NCBI GenBank assembly: GCA_022605955.1
Contig: JAKCOZ010000001.1
Span: 76,992,520 to 77,056,519, forward strand
Length of the DNA stretch: 64,000 bases
Source: Rallus limicola
Taxonomy: Eukaryota; Chordata; Aves; Gruiformes; Rallidae
Direction of reading: 5' to 3'
Shown here: positions 50,578 through 63,855 of the stretch, piece after piece
How positions within the stretch are numbered: position 1 is the first letter of the stretch
How the letters are laid out: every line of letters begins with the position of its first letter
The notes under the pieces: model-generated
The model's input: only the letters and a program-made list of their open reading frames with translations
Told to the model about the DNA's origin: nothing
The model's database searches: none
Made by a program: the position numbers and the translations under genes

Positions 50578-53500
50578 ACTGTGCAGTAGCTATGCTATGG
50601 ACAAGTGGAGCTCTCTTGTCTCAAGGGCCAGCAAGCTAGCCAGCACCTCTCACCAGCCCAAAAAAGAAACCGAAGCACAGGGCTGAAGTTTACCTCCCTG
50701 GCTCAACAGAAAATTCTGGTTAAGTACAGTAAATATAAACAAACACATAGGGAGAGAGATGGATGTACATGCAGAGATGGAAATCTATATCTCTCCAAGT
50801 GTCTTTTTGCACCTGGGTTTGTGGCCTCACGCTCACTCTTTTGAACAGCTGGGCAGAGCCTGCAATCCTGCAGTGCAAGTTCCAGTTTTCAAACAGCACA
50901 AGGGTTATACAGGCTACTTAGGAATCCAAGAAACTGAAGCGATGCAAAAAAAGAGAAAAGCCCACCTTCCTGAGACCTCTTCTCAAACATAAGCCATGAA
51001 AGGGACACCAGGGTATCATTTAGTTTTGTATTTTGTCTAACATCTTTAATAGAAGCTATTCCAGAACAGCCATTTTCCTCACCCATTTCAAATGAGAGAT
51101 TAGTTTCTTGTAGCCTCTGAGTGATTTTATTTATTTACTGGAAGAGGATATTTTAGCTGTAGCAGCAGCATGCCCAGACACCACTGTCAGTATATTACAT
51201 CAATTCTAGATGTTCATAATACTCCAAAGTCTTCATCTTAGCTAGATGCCCATAAGACTTAAAAAAAAAAGATAATCCAAATGCCTTTCCCAAGACAGCT
51301 AGGATGGTTTTGTTTAGCCTGAGATTCCAGTTTAGGCTGTCTTAAGTGATGAGTGCAGGGCACTTTGTGCATTGGCATTTACATCAGCTCAGCAGCATGC
51401 CGTTATTTGGCTTTGGTGGAATTTTATAGCCCGCTTTGCTGCACCAAGAGCAGCAACGCAATGAATCTTTTAAATAAATCTCATCAGATGGATTTGCTGG
51501 GGCCTTGTTTAGACTAGGGATGAAAAGTATCCTACCCTCAAAGCTCACCACGTTTACCTCCAACATAGTCACTGTTTAACACCATTAGCACAGCTTTGTC
51601 TAGCAAATTCATCTAAAAAATGAATATATTGTGTGGGGACGCACCACAGATGAGAATTAAGCACATACCGTGAACAACTCAACAATAAAATACACTTTTA
51701 TTCAGTATTAACTAGCTTAAGTCAGAGCCCTAGTACACAGCTAGATAGGTTATCTGTTCTGCTGTGTGCTTTCACCCAAATGCAACAAGCAAATTGAATG
51801 ACCATTTTGGGGTTCATCAACTGCTGAAAGAAGTCATGGAGAAAATAATTCTTCTAAGGGTAACTTCAACCTCCTGTTCACTCAAATGGTGGGGTTAACC
51901 CAACTTCTTTTTAAAGTATCTTCCTCTGCCCTTCCCCTGGTTACCCCCACTCAGCTTTTATTGCTGCAATACCAAAAGAAGCTGTTTGAATGATACTTGT
52001 CACCTTGCCTGAAATTGCAGTGAGGAAAATCTGTTGTCCCAGCAAGAATAAATAAAACCAATTTTGTAGACTCTTAAAAATCAAATACTTTTTGGACAAA
52101 TACCTTAAGCTTCTGGGATTTTATCCAAATTGAGCTTTTGTTTGTGCCTTACTTGGGGAAAACCAGAAAAAAGGCATGGTTTGGTATGTAGTTCCTGATC
52201 CCATGTGCCGTGGTATCTTAATTAAACTGTACCTTTGTTTGTCTAAGCCCTTAAGTATGTGGGACTGAAAGCTTAGCTAAGATGTATTTATAGGGTACCA
52301 TCACTGGTCTAGACAAGTGCTAAGTTAATCATTCTGCCTGTTGCCTGGGGAATCTGCTATGTGAAGGAGAACTACCCTCCAGCATTCGTCCCTGGGCACA
52401 AGAGTTTAGGGCTCTGAAATACCCTGTCTCTTGCCTAGGCTTTTTAGCTGTTGTTAAAAAAAAAAAAAAAAAAAAAGATTTTTGCTGTGTTTCCATTGCC
52501 TTCCCCTTACCACCTCTTCTCTTTCTGTTCCCTGCTTGCCAAAGGACAGTAGGAAGGGGTGTGGGTGTGTGCCCTTCCAGCTCTGTTGTTGTACTTGGGG
52601 ATATGTCCTTCCACACCAGACACGTTCATGTCAACCTTTTCCTGCCCAAAGCTCTCTGAAAGCTGCATTAGTTCAGTGTTTCCTCTGTGGCTTGCAGGGG
52701 CATGAAATCAATATTTATATTAACCTGAGGCATATTAATTCTGCATCTGTAATGAGTGATGAAAGTGATCTTTAGCGAAGATACAGGAGCTGTCTGCAAA
52801 TCCAGAATGTCATTATTGCTGTGACATTTGGATGCTTGGTTACACAGGCCCAGGAACTAAGCACATGAGAACTTGGATGCTGAACTGTCACTGTTATGTC
52901 TTTCACTGACAGTCAGGATGCCTTCATATCCAGGGGAGAATTTCCAAATCCCAGGCTTTTAAAACATTTTATGACATGCCATTACCACAAGAGTTGCAAA
53001 AATACCTTGGAAAAATAAATAGTATTTCTTCGTGGAAGTTTTCTTTTAACATATTACTGCATTTTTGTATTAGAAAAGATATGGGTAACATTGAGAAGAG
53101 CTTGAACTTTTTTTGAACAGTGGACTAAAAATCTATTTAAAGAAAAAAACTTGGATTGCTTTACTAGTTTGATACAAAATATTTAGTAATTTTCTTCCTA
53201 TGATACAGGAAGAGGGCATCTCCTTGCCTTTTTGCACCTCCCAGAGAATGATAATCTGACTTGCAGTGTCATTCATACAAGCTTGTGAGAGTGATTGAGG
53301 GTACTCAGTGCATTTTAACCGCTAAGACAACAATTTTCGTATGAATAGAAGTACAAGGACCATGTTTACATGCACATCACAAATGAACAACAGTTCTGAA
53401 GTGAAAACATGTCTACACCAATAGTTAATCAGCAGTCAGGAAAAAAATACAAACATTTCAATATTTAACCTTGAAGTCAGGCTGGTTCAGAGCTCTGATT

Positions 53501-54040
53501 AACGTCACAGTAAAATAATATCCAGAAATTGTGCTGTGAAATGAACCACAGTGAGCTCTGGGTGACAGCAGCAGGCCTTGGTTTGAGTTTTCTAGCTTCT
53601 GTTCTTGCTTCTGCTACAGTTTATTATATAACCTTGAGAAAACTTCCATCATTTGGGGGGGAGGGGGGGTGTCCTTGCTTACCCTCATATGCTGAGATAC
53701 AAGGAGAAGGCTTTACTGATCTCAGAGCTTAAAGTCCCTGAATAGAAGAAGCGACAGAAGTGCAAAGTGTGGATGATAAAGAGAATGTTGCCCTGGGATA
53801 AAGAGAAGGGGTGGGTGGAGGGGAGTTCCTGCACCTCTGCAACAGGCAGTTCTGCAAGTACTTCTGCAGGATAGGTAGCTGTCTGAAGTCTGGCTAGAGT
53901 CAGAGATGCTCATTTGTGACTGAACTAAACTCTGCACTCGAGATGGGTAGGTAGGAATGAGAAATTAAGGGAGCATAACAGCAGATTTACAGCGAGTCAC
54001 TGGGACAAAATGGGACCTCCCAATTAGAAACCAAAAGGTA
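50578..54040 (+). other. RERG intron 2, middle part; no gene seen
   Basis: Non-coding sequence between the solo LTR and the ancient CR1. It includes a 21-base A run at 52456-52476 and a G-rich run at 53649-53668. No RERG exon or other gene is recognised. Confidence 0.7.
52456..52476 (+). repeat. Poly-A run (21)
   Basis: Uninterrupted A run. No polyadenylation signal or recognisable coding remnant lies just upstream, so I do not call a processed pseudogene. Confidence 0.9.
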
Positions 54041-54480
54041 GAAGGAAGATATGATCGAGGTTTTAACAGCATTGAAATGGTGGGGAAAATGACCACAGAA
54101 TTCATTGAATACTACAGTACAAGGCCCCTTGATGAAAGTAGCATAAGACTGGCTTAAAACAGATGCAAGCCAAGTATTTCTTTACAGAACGGGTAGTGAA
54201 ATCCTGAAGCCAGCTTCTGGAGTTCTAAAACACAGGCAGCGTAAGCAAGTTCAGAAAGGATTAACACTCAAGTTCATGGATCTACATACAGGTTTTGAAA
54301 GCAGAAGGCAGGTACATGCCCTGTAACATGGTTTCTACAATAGTTCTCAGAGAGGGGAGCGGACAGTGGAAAGCAGCCAGGCCTGCATGCTGTCCTTAAA
54401 CATCACCTGCTGCTGCCATCACCAGAGACTAAGCACTAAGATGGACTGCTGGTCTGACCCAGGAGGCGTTCTGCATGCCC
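54041..54480 (+). mobile_element. Ancient CR1 LINE 3' fragment
   Basis: The text follows the old amniote CR1 3' region: a GATATGATAGAGGT-like start, a block resembling 'AAGTATTTCTTTACAGAACG', a later TTCATGGATC-like block, and the diagnostic end AGATGGACTGCTGGTCTGAC at 54440-54459, matching the common CR1 ending 'AGATGGACCATTGGTCTGACCCA'. It is heavily diverged and has no open frame, so it is much older than the other CR1 copies in the window. It lies in the same orientation as RERG. Confidence 0.75.
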
Positions 54481-57094
54481 CTGTGCCACAGGGAACAAAT
54501 CACACAGACAGCCCAGTAGCTCTGTGTGCTGCAGTCTTTCCTGTAAGCTGCCTTTGCCTTATGAGCTCCAGAATTCCGGGTACCTTCAGGTCAGGATTAA
54601 ACACCTTCCAGAACATATTCTACCCCTGCCTGCTCCCCCCTAAAATAGCTTGTTGGGCCATTCGTTTTTTCAAATTCACATTTTCACTTAATTGCTATTA
54701 AGATTTTTTTTTATTTACTTTCTGGTGTGAGGTTTCAGAACCCCACTTGCTCAGCATTTTCAGACTTCTCTGCATAATCAGGGTGGCTGAACCCACGTCT
54801 CCATGGGTGTTCAAACTACGCTGGGATTCTCAGAGTGCCTGCTGCCATCAGTCAGGACTGCACTAAAGGTAGCAAGCATCAGAAAAATTGCAGTGAAGTC
54901 ATGAGAGATGGCAATACTTCTGTGACTAAACAAGACTGCAGCTGGCTGTCAGCCAAGCTAGATGTTGATATGCATTCAGCTTCCACAAATCAAAGAGTCT
55001 TCTGGAATTAATCCATTTCAAAGGTCTGCATCAAAAGAAAAGCAACCATTACAAGTGGCACTTGAAGTCCCAGCACAGGTATTAAAAAGAAGAATAATGG
55101 CACTAAAAGTCTGTTTTCCTGGCAGGGGACCCCTTTCACCACAGTCACAGCCATGGTTTTTTTTCCCCGCTCTCTTCAAGGTTGAAGAGATGAGTTGTTT
55201 CTTAAAGTTTATCAGCTAGAAAATTCTGCAACAGGAATTGACCACACAAACTGATATTGGTGAACTAGAGAGCAGGCACACTTCAGTTTAATGTGATTCT
55301 ATTGTTGGCTTACATTTTATTCTTCTTTCTGTGTCCTTTCTTTTGCAAGAGTACTTTGCCTTCCAGATACAGTTCTGTGCTTGCTGGGCCATATGACAGG
55401 TAGCCTTCCTTTTCATTTGGCAGCCTTGAAAGCAGTGATAGAAAGGCCTCATAACAGAGGTGATAAACACATGCGTATTCAGAAGTCTAACAAAATTCCT
55501 AGCTAGAACTACTCAAAGTCTTGGGTTTTATTTTTAGGTTGGGGGGTGGGGGGGAGTGGAGTGGGGTGTTTTGTTTTTAAACAGTCAGGCTTCTAGGAGG
55601 AATGTCTAAAGGACAAAAACCCGATCTAACTGTAGCCAGAGGAAAAAAGTTAGACCCATATGACCCATAAACAAGTATTTTAGCTATACCACTGCACTCT
55701 AAAACATCCTTATCAAAACCCCTGTAGGACCAGAGTGTTCTTGAGAAGAGCCTTACCAAGCTGAACATGCAGACTTAGTCCTCAGTTAAGAGGACTACAC
55801 CTTAAGTCACTAAAGGAAGGTGTGCATCCTATTTGTGCCCAAGCACAGGGTGGCTTGTTTTGAGTAGTAGAGCTTTAAGATAGGTTCTTTACTTATGTCC
55901 CTAGGCTAAAGAGCACAGGTAGCCAGGGGGTTATCTGGACATCCCATAGTTGCACTGATGCAATTTCCAAGTCTTATGATGCTTTATGTAGAGCAATCCT
56001 AGTTCTAATGTAAGAAGTCCATATGTACTAATGAGAGCTGCAGACTAGGAAATTGGAGCCTGAGGGCTATTGATGATACCTCCTTCCTTAATCATTTGTC
56101 ACTTACTACCTCAACTTCTCCCAGTCCCTGAAAAATACAGTAACTTTATTTCTTGCTTCTTTCATTATGGTAAGAGCCAGCAAGACCCAGCAGAGATTAC
56201 AGGACTATCTCTACTGTTTGCTCTAAGGCAAGCAAAAAGAGATGTGAAAAAAAAAAAAAAAATTCAGCTGATGTTTGTATACTGAGGAGTGCCTTGTTTG
56301 CAGTGCACCATATGGATGCAAAGTTTTCGTCTGGCAAATTCCTACAAGCAGATGCCTGAAGGAGCAACTGCTCATCTGAAGTTTTTACTAGAGGAACCTC
56401 CCATTTCATTTACACCACAACCTCCTCCTCTTTCTCCCCCTTTTCTAACATACGGAAATCAAATGTAGTTATGACTCAAGGGAATATTTTGTCCTTAAAT
56501 AGCTTTCTCCAGTTGCACTTTCTGTGAGGACTTTTCGTTGTCACCTTTCTTAATCATTTGCATAATTTGTGTGCTTCTGCAGATTATATTTTGCATGTCA
56601 GCAGAAAGCCATTTGCTTCTACTAATGTTATGGGACACTGATTTTGGAGGCAGATTTGCCATTGCAGTCAGCTTCAAGAACAAACAAAGGTTTAGCTATC
56701 AGCCCAACCAAATGGTTTGGTTCTTCCACGTCGTATCCGCAAAGAACTTTGCATTGCAAGTTCAATACCATGATCAGTGAGGGCTACGCAAATAACTGAT
56801 TGTGGGGCAAGCATTAATTTCACTCCACAGTTTATTAGCTGCTCTGTGTAACACCCATATGTTTGCATGGCCTTACCTCATGGAAGATGTGAGGGAGCAG
56901 TAATGGGAGCTGAGCTTCTTTATTTGTGAGAGTCACAGAGCAACTAGTGCAAGGAAAACAGGATGATGCAGTGCCTATATTTGTTTGGGCTCCCCATGTC
57001 TCCCAGTGTAGCTGACATTAAGGAATAGACATCTTATTCTGAAAGCTATGACTGGAATTTAAGTTTCCCATCTGTCACAGATTTCTTTTACAAT

Positions 57095-57200
57095 GTTAGG
57101 TCAGTTGCTTCACCTCTAATATGATTATTAGAATATATCTTTATTTCAACAAAGCCTGGTAAGGATAAATGCTTTCAGACCTTTAAGTACTTTAATATCA
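57095..57200 (+). repeat. Possible L2/MIR-type ancient repeat remnant
   Basis: TCAGTTGCTTCACCTCTA and, about 55 bases later, GGTAAGGATAAATGCTTTC followed by TTTAAGTACTTTAAT resemble the common 3' module of L2/MIR repeats (loss-of-stop region with 'GTGAGGATAAATG...AAAGCACTTTGA'). Similarity is weak and judged by eye. Confidence 0.35.
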
Positions 57201-59030
57201 CAGCAGTGGGAGGCTCCACATGTGAGCATGTCAGCTTGTATTATAATGGAGTAAAAGGGGGGTGGAGGAAATAAAAGATATACCTGCATATACCATGTAG
57301 AACAGAGTGCGTTTAGGGTTACTGGTAAAGAAATTAGATGAGCTTTCTTTTACTGTTACCTACCTTCTTGGCCTCCAGATTAGTTCTTCCTCCATATAGT
57401 TTAACATCAAAATAATTTTCTTGTATTTAAAAAAAATAAGTTTTTCTGCAGTGCTCCCCAAAGAGATAGGCTTAGCTCTAAATGCCTTTCCTCAATCTCA
57501 TTCTATTTGCCATGCACATAGGGCACCTTTGTTTTCACTTTTTTTCCTTCATTTTTTGCCAGTTGTTTTGTCAACCATTTCCAGATATTACACAAACCAC
57601 CAGCAATTCAGAAACCACAGTCTGAGAAACATAATTCTAGAGGCTACTGCAATATCAGAGAAATGTTTGGAGGAGAGGATATGAGAAAATCTCCTGTTTC
57701 TCAGGAGAGACAAAGCCAACAATCAGAATATTTTTAGCTAAGGAGGTGGTTTCTTCACCTGTACCTTCACCATCTTGTCCAAATATCTCTGGCAATATAC
57801 TCAAAGTCAAGTTTTCTCTCCATTCACCAGGCACCCCACAGGCATCCAACAGAGCACATTCTCCATGATAAATCCTGAAGTCACTAGGATTCAAAGAACT
57901 TTCAACTTCGGGTGCTCTTGACTGGGGCAGCCAGAGTCCACTATTCAGATAACTTCACTGTGTTCTACAAAACACACCCCAGTGCTTCTGTGTTCCCGCC
58001 CACCTTGCTGTGACCCCTTACTAGGCATACAAGCACATGCAGTAGGACACGATGGCCTGAAGTACCTTCACTGCAGCACATTCAAAGAACAATCTAGTCA
58101 AATATCACAAGCACAACCAGAAAAATAAAAAAGTTACTGGTGCTTATGCAGCTAGGGGGTCTGTGTAGTTCAGAGGATGGGACCCTGGTGCTGTTTCTAG
58201 AAGAGACAACACTGTCACTGTGCCCTTGGGTGAATAATTCCCACACAGTATTTTTGTCGCTTCAGCTGAATAAGGCATATCTGTGTTCCAAATTTAAGCA
58301 CCTTTGTGTTGAAAATCAGATCAGCATCCACAGATCCCTGTGCAAACAGTCTGGGTACTATACAGCTGACTACATTACAAATTTTTGTCACTGCTAAATC
58401 AGCAGTTTGTACTGGGGTGTAGAAGACAGAATGCCAGTACCAGCAGTTGGTATGCCTAGGAGCTGAGGGTTGGCACATTTGATACCCAACTCCAGGAATA
58501 CACCAGGACTCTTCTGAAGATTGTGAAGCCTGTTAGCCTCTGACAGAAGTAGAAAAGCACTCTGCTTTTTATGTGACAAGGAACAGGCTCATATCCTTGC
58601 TTTAAAAAGGCTGGAGTTTAGAAGCTGTTTTATAATGGAATGTAGAAGACTCAGCAAGTTGGTTTAAAGAAAATGTTTTTCATCTCAGACCATTTTAAAC
58701 TCTCTCTCCCTATGTTTTTCCCATTGGCACTGAAGCAATCATCTGAAATAGCTCACCCCAGTAGAAGCTTCTGTCCCAGAGAATGATGTGGTTGGGAGAA
58801 CATCTTCATGCAATATCCCAGGGGCTCTTATTATCCCTTAGATATATACCTGATGACCCTTTCTTATGGCAACCAAGCAGCTTGAGACATTAAGCCTGCC
58901 TGTCAGGGTGCTCTGAGAATTACTAATGCCTCCCTTCAAGAGCCAAGGTTACAGACAGAAATCACTACAAAGCAAGGAGTTAGGCAAAAAGCATCCCTAC
59001 TTTTACTGTAAGTGTGAAGACTTACTAGTA

Positions 59031-59137
59031 ACAAATACTATATACACAAATACTATATAACAAACACTGATGCTCCACATCATTAGTCAGGACAGCTTAA
59101 AGCCAGATGACATAATTAAATATGTCATAATTAAATA
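59031..59137 (+). repeat. Two short tandem duplications with 15-bp period
   Basis: ACAAATACTATATA occurs at 59031-59044 and again at 59046-59059. CATAATTAAATA occurs at 59111-59122 and again at 59126-59137. Both pairs have a 15-bp period and are AT-rich. Confidence 0.8.
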
Positions 59138-62100
59138 CACTGTGCAGGCCAAATGACCTTCCCTCAGTTTTACTGCCTGCATACATAGCAGCTTTGCAGC
59201 TATAGGTACATCAGGGGAAGATGTGTAAAATTCGTTCTCCTAATGGAGAAAGATGACCAAGTACAACCTTACAAGTACATTAAACCAAATTCATCTTCAG
59301 CACATTGCAGTGACAGGCAGCTCTAAGATAAGCATGTCCTGCAAAGAAGCATGTTGGCATTGCCAAAAAGACAAGGAAATTACTCTGGAATAAGGAACAG
59401 AAGACTGTACTAGAATAGTCTTTACAGCTGTCCTGATTTTAAACCTAGTCTTTTACTGTTTAGTCTAATTCCTTTTCAGGTATTTCTGAAAAAGTGACAT
59501 TAGTCTTTCAGACTTTCTGACACCAACTTGCATCTTGTGCTATTCTTCAGATCTCCTTCTTTTAGCATATGCCTGACTGAACTTATATCCAGCATACCAC
59601 GTGTCTTATTTGGACAGGCTTTATGTCTTTAGGGAAATTAGGTGCTCCTGAACTCAAATGGTTATCCATATTTTCTAGACAGCACAAGGAGTTTACATGC
59701 ATGGGGCTTTGGTGCCTGCTGAATCACAATATAGCACCAGCAGCTAACATAGTTACTGGAGCACATAGTATGATACGCTGGCATATAAGGGAAATAGGAT
59801 TATCAAATCCTGAAAAAAAAAAAAACCACTTTGATTTGTTGTGTATCCCATAGAAACATCATAACGTTTTTCTTGGAGAAGGTCCACTCACAAATGAGTC
59901 AAGCCAAAAGTCTAGAAAAACATCAAAAAAGCCCCACTGACTAGTTCAGTCTCTAAACCTTCAGTACAGGACATTTTCTACCTAGGAAGGTTTCTCAGTG
60001 ATTTCCACTGACTACAGCCAGGCACCACCTCTGTTTTCATGGCATCAAATCATTCACATCTCTTTGAAAAGCAATTTCTCCTTCATCTGCACATTGCTTG
60101 GTTCAGAGAAGCAAAGGCCAATCTGTCAATCTGTAGTAAGCAAGGGCTGCATCTCTTCACCTGGGAGTCCCCTTGCATATTTTCCCGTGCTGCCATTGTT
60201 CTCCTCAGCCTCCTCTTCAGTCCTTTCCCCAGATCCCCTGTTATCTGGGTTACCACTGACACTGTCACAAAAGTCACGTCGAGTTAGGCACAGGTAGGGC
60301 ACAACTGCTCACCTGCTCCTGCATATTTCACTTTCTGCTCATAACTTTCTACTCTCCCTCTTCCCTGGTCAGAAACCTCTCTTCTTCCATCCCTCACCTC
60401 TCACTTCCTAAGACTGCATTGCTCTGCTTGGTGCTTCCCTGCCCTGTGTCCAGCCCACAAAGGAACAGATGGCACAGGCTGTTAGCCTCAGAGAGAGGGG
60501 CAGAAAAGCATTGCCCTGGTATGTTCCTGCTGCCTCTCTGATGCCTGGTGAAGGGTCAAGTTATACAGCTGAAGCTGAGTGCGTCTACATTGGGTTGCAT
60601 CAGAGTGTTTCTATTAAGCAGTGAGGATGCAGCTGAATATAGGTTGTATTCTCAGTTTATGCTCCAAAACATGTAGGAAAGATTGTGAAACAGCTGATGA
60701 AGGAGGATACTTTGAACTTTAGGTAGGGATAAAATAATTCAGAGCAAAGCTAGATAAATAAGAGGAAGTGTCTGACTCACATGGTGGGAGGAGCCTTTGA
60801 ACTGGGATTACAAAAAGCCTCTAAATGTCTGACCCTGTTAAAACAGGCATTCACATCAAACTTGCCTACTTTAATATAATAGGATGGTTATGAGGGCTTC
60901 TCATCAGGGATCACATGGGATGGACTGCTACCAGCTTCCAGACATGGCCAGACAGGTTGTACCTGTCCTTCTACATCACCAGACAAGAGGCATAACACTT
61001 CTGTCCTGAACATAGGTACAGTTAGGTTATGGGACAGTAGTCCAGGTACAGTCCTATTACCAAAAAAAAACTTAGTAAAAAGCTAGTTTTCAAGAGCAGG
61101 TCTTTATTCAGTTGAGTTGAAATGGATTTCTTTTCCTTTGCTTCAGTTACAATCAACTCCTGGGCTAAAAGTGTTTCTTCTTCTTCTGAAGTACCTAAAT
61201 TAACACAGAACACCACTCCAGAAGTGTTTCACATTCACTTACATTTTGTTCTCAAGGACAAGCAAGTCTTTTTACATTTACTGTGAGTTTAAAAACCCGA
61301 AGTATTCAACCACTGCAACACCACCCATTCCAGCTCCACACCAAAAAACCCTCCAAGAAATCAAAGCCATTGTACCAATAAAAGGAAAGCCACAGCAGCT
61401 ACAGCATCTGAACTTGCTTAGTTATGTTCTTGAGCAGAGGCTGCTAATCAAAGCCAAAATTGATAAGATAGTACTTTTATCCCATCAGAAGTATGAATGT
61501 GTACACAACTGTTCACAGAAAGGGGCACTAAGCCTCACTGGCCACAGTTGAGGATTTATTAAATTCACTCCTACAAGATAAGCCGAGGGATGCAAGGTAT
61601 CCAGTGTTAGCATTTGAAAGGTATAGGAGTGCACTGAAGCTTTAGACTAGGCGTTCCACATACATAAAGCATCTTCTCCCAAAGCCTGTACATCACAACT
61701 CTATGAAAAGCATTAGCAAGAAGCTACAGTTCCAGGCTTAGAAATATACAAGCTATCCCAAGTCCTCTTTTAAGCCAATCAATAACAGCAGAGCCTTGGT
61801 TCCTCAGGTAAGAGCCAGTGAGCATTCCCAGCCTCACCCACTCCCATGTCAAGCTCCTGCACCTAGGAAACAACTCCCTGCCAGAAACAAAGTGCAGGAA
61901 ATTTATGGAGCTCCACAAGAGATCTGTTAGTTTGAGCAAACCCTGTTTCCAACACAGTTCAATTACAAAAGCTGACTGTAAAGTGATTTTCTTATTTAAA
62001 TATGTCATGATTCATTTTTGTCTCTGTTTAAAATCTTATGCAAGATGAAATGTTAAAACTGACAAGCTTGAAATGAAATATCAGAACATTCCTTGACCTT

Positions 62101-62216
62101 GTCATCACCATTTGCTTTTTTACTTTTTTGTGCAATGAAAATATTTTTTTTAAAAAATCAGCATATTCCCATGAAACTTGTTGATTTCCATGAATTGGCA
62201 TTTTCCAGGAGAGAGG

Positions 62217-62237
62217 AAAAAAAAAAAAAAAAAAAAA
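62217..62237 (+). repeat. Poly-A run (21)
   Basis: Uninterrupted A run after a GAGAGG purine stretch. No recognisable retroposed gene lies upstream. Confidence 0.9.
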
Positions 62238-63663
62238 GCTGTATTTTTCTTTCAAGCAGCTCTCTACACAAAAAATGCAAAGCAGAAAAATCACCCTAGC
62301 CAGTGCAGTTTGAAATTCCCAAAGGCTTCTCCTTTAACTCTGTAACCAGAAGATAGAGCTTTCCCTAAATTTCATCCTGCAGGATTATGCAATGAAAAAT
62401 AGTTCGCACTGCTTCTTTGGTTGCTTTACATTATCATAATTGTATATATGTACATTATTAATGAAATTGATGTAAACAAGGGGAAGACATGAAGGTGCTT
62501 CTTTCATATCCAGACACAAAATCATTATTTGCTTCAGGAGAGACACTGTAAAATAATTTGTTGCTACAGCAACAGGCACTGCACATAGCAAGATTGCATT
62601 CTTTTATACATGTACACAGATAAACAAATTCATATCCAAGTAATGCTAACACATTTTAAAAGGAATGGCAAATAAATCAGGTGGCTGCAGCAGGCACAGT
62701 ATTTGAGAGCATGATACATGAATATGCAGGCAGCAAGGGGTTCCCACAGAACACTGCTGTATTCACTACCCATGGCCTTCTAGTGTAAAAGCTCAGACTG
62801 TTGCATTCAGCATTTTCCATAGTACCACACCCCCAGATAATTATTAATTTCTCTATAAGAGCCTTCCATTTGTAGCATGATTTCTTCCTGCCTTTTGACC
62901 ATCCATCCCCATGGCAGTAGTATCCATGTACATCTGTTTCCAGCCAAAGCAAACGTTCACCCTTTCAGGGGTAAATCTGGCCCCAGACAAGTGGCACCAG
63001 GCAGGTAGGTCCTGTACCACTTTAGCAGAGCTGTGCAGTCCTTATCCTGCCTGAGGCAGGTAAGACACTTCATTCCTTGTCATTACAAGCCAAAAGCTTT
63101 GTCCCTTGTTGAGGAAGCATGCAGAAGTGGGATTTATTTAGTGCTCCTGGGAGAAGCTAGAGAAGTGCAAGTGCTAGATGGGCTGCAGCTCCTCAATAAC
63201 CTTATAGTCCTCTAAGTTCTTTCATTGTGCTTCCTACTTCATCTCCAAATATTGAATTACTGTATGTTCCTTCCTGGGACTCATCCACACTGACTTTCAA
63301 GTAGTTCATCCACTTAGAAAAAAACATACTATCTCCCCACCACCCCAGGCTTAGATTAAACTAAACAGCCCCAGGCTTGCAATTTAAAGGGAGTGCTGCA
63401 TTCATTTGATCTCCATCACCTGGCCTCTTGTCTCCCCTCAGCCACAGACTCTCCCATCAGGGCTTTGACCCAGGCTCCTCCCTGCCTTCCCTTGTGGATG
63501 GTGGAGAGGGAGATTTCATACATATTAATTAAATTTATATGCTGATGTTTGCAACTCTGAGCTTGCTAACTATTGGGATAGTGACTGTTGAAGGCTTTTG
63601 TCTGGTAGTACTCAAGACTACTAATTATGACAGCTCTTAGTTTGTTTCACTGTTGTCTTTCCA

Positions 63664-63855
63664 GTCATTGGAGCAGGCTGCCCAGTCAAGCAGTTGAGTT
63701 ACCCTCAGGTATTAGATACCTAGAGGTATCTAAAAGAAGGGCAATTGTGATGCTTAGGGACAGGGTGTAGTGGTGGAGTTGGCAGTGCTAGGTTAATGGT
63801 TGGACTTGGTGATCTTAAAGCTCTTAAAAGACCTAAACAATTCTGTGATTCTATG
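63664..63855 (+). mobile_element. CR1 LINE 3' tail
   Basis: The segment GGAGCAGGCTGCCCAG, then GGTATCTAAAAGAAGGGCA, then GTGGTGGAGTTGGCAGTGCT, and the end TTCTGTGATTCTATGG reproduce the typical CR1 3' untranslated region, including the terminal ATTCTATG octamer. It is in the same orientation as RERG and only modestly diverged. It is a 5'-truncated copy, as most CR1 insertions are. Confidence 0.88.

Larger units (their letters stand above)
54481..63663 (+). other. RERG intron 2, last part in window; no gene seen
   Basis: Non-coding sequence. It contains a G-rich stretch at 55540-55567, A runs at 56247-56262, 59813-59825 and 62217-62237, an L2/MIR-like remnant near 57.1 kb and small 15-bp-period duplications near 59.1 kb. 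None of the short open frames is recognisable. Confidence 0.7.

Noticed and set aside
62217..62237. Poly-A run as the tail of a processed pseudogene
   Set aside because: No polyadenylation signal upstream, no coding similarity and no target-site duplication found. The same holds for the run at 52456-52476.
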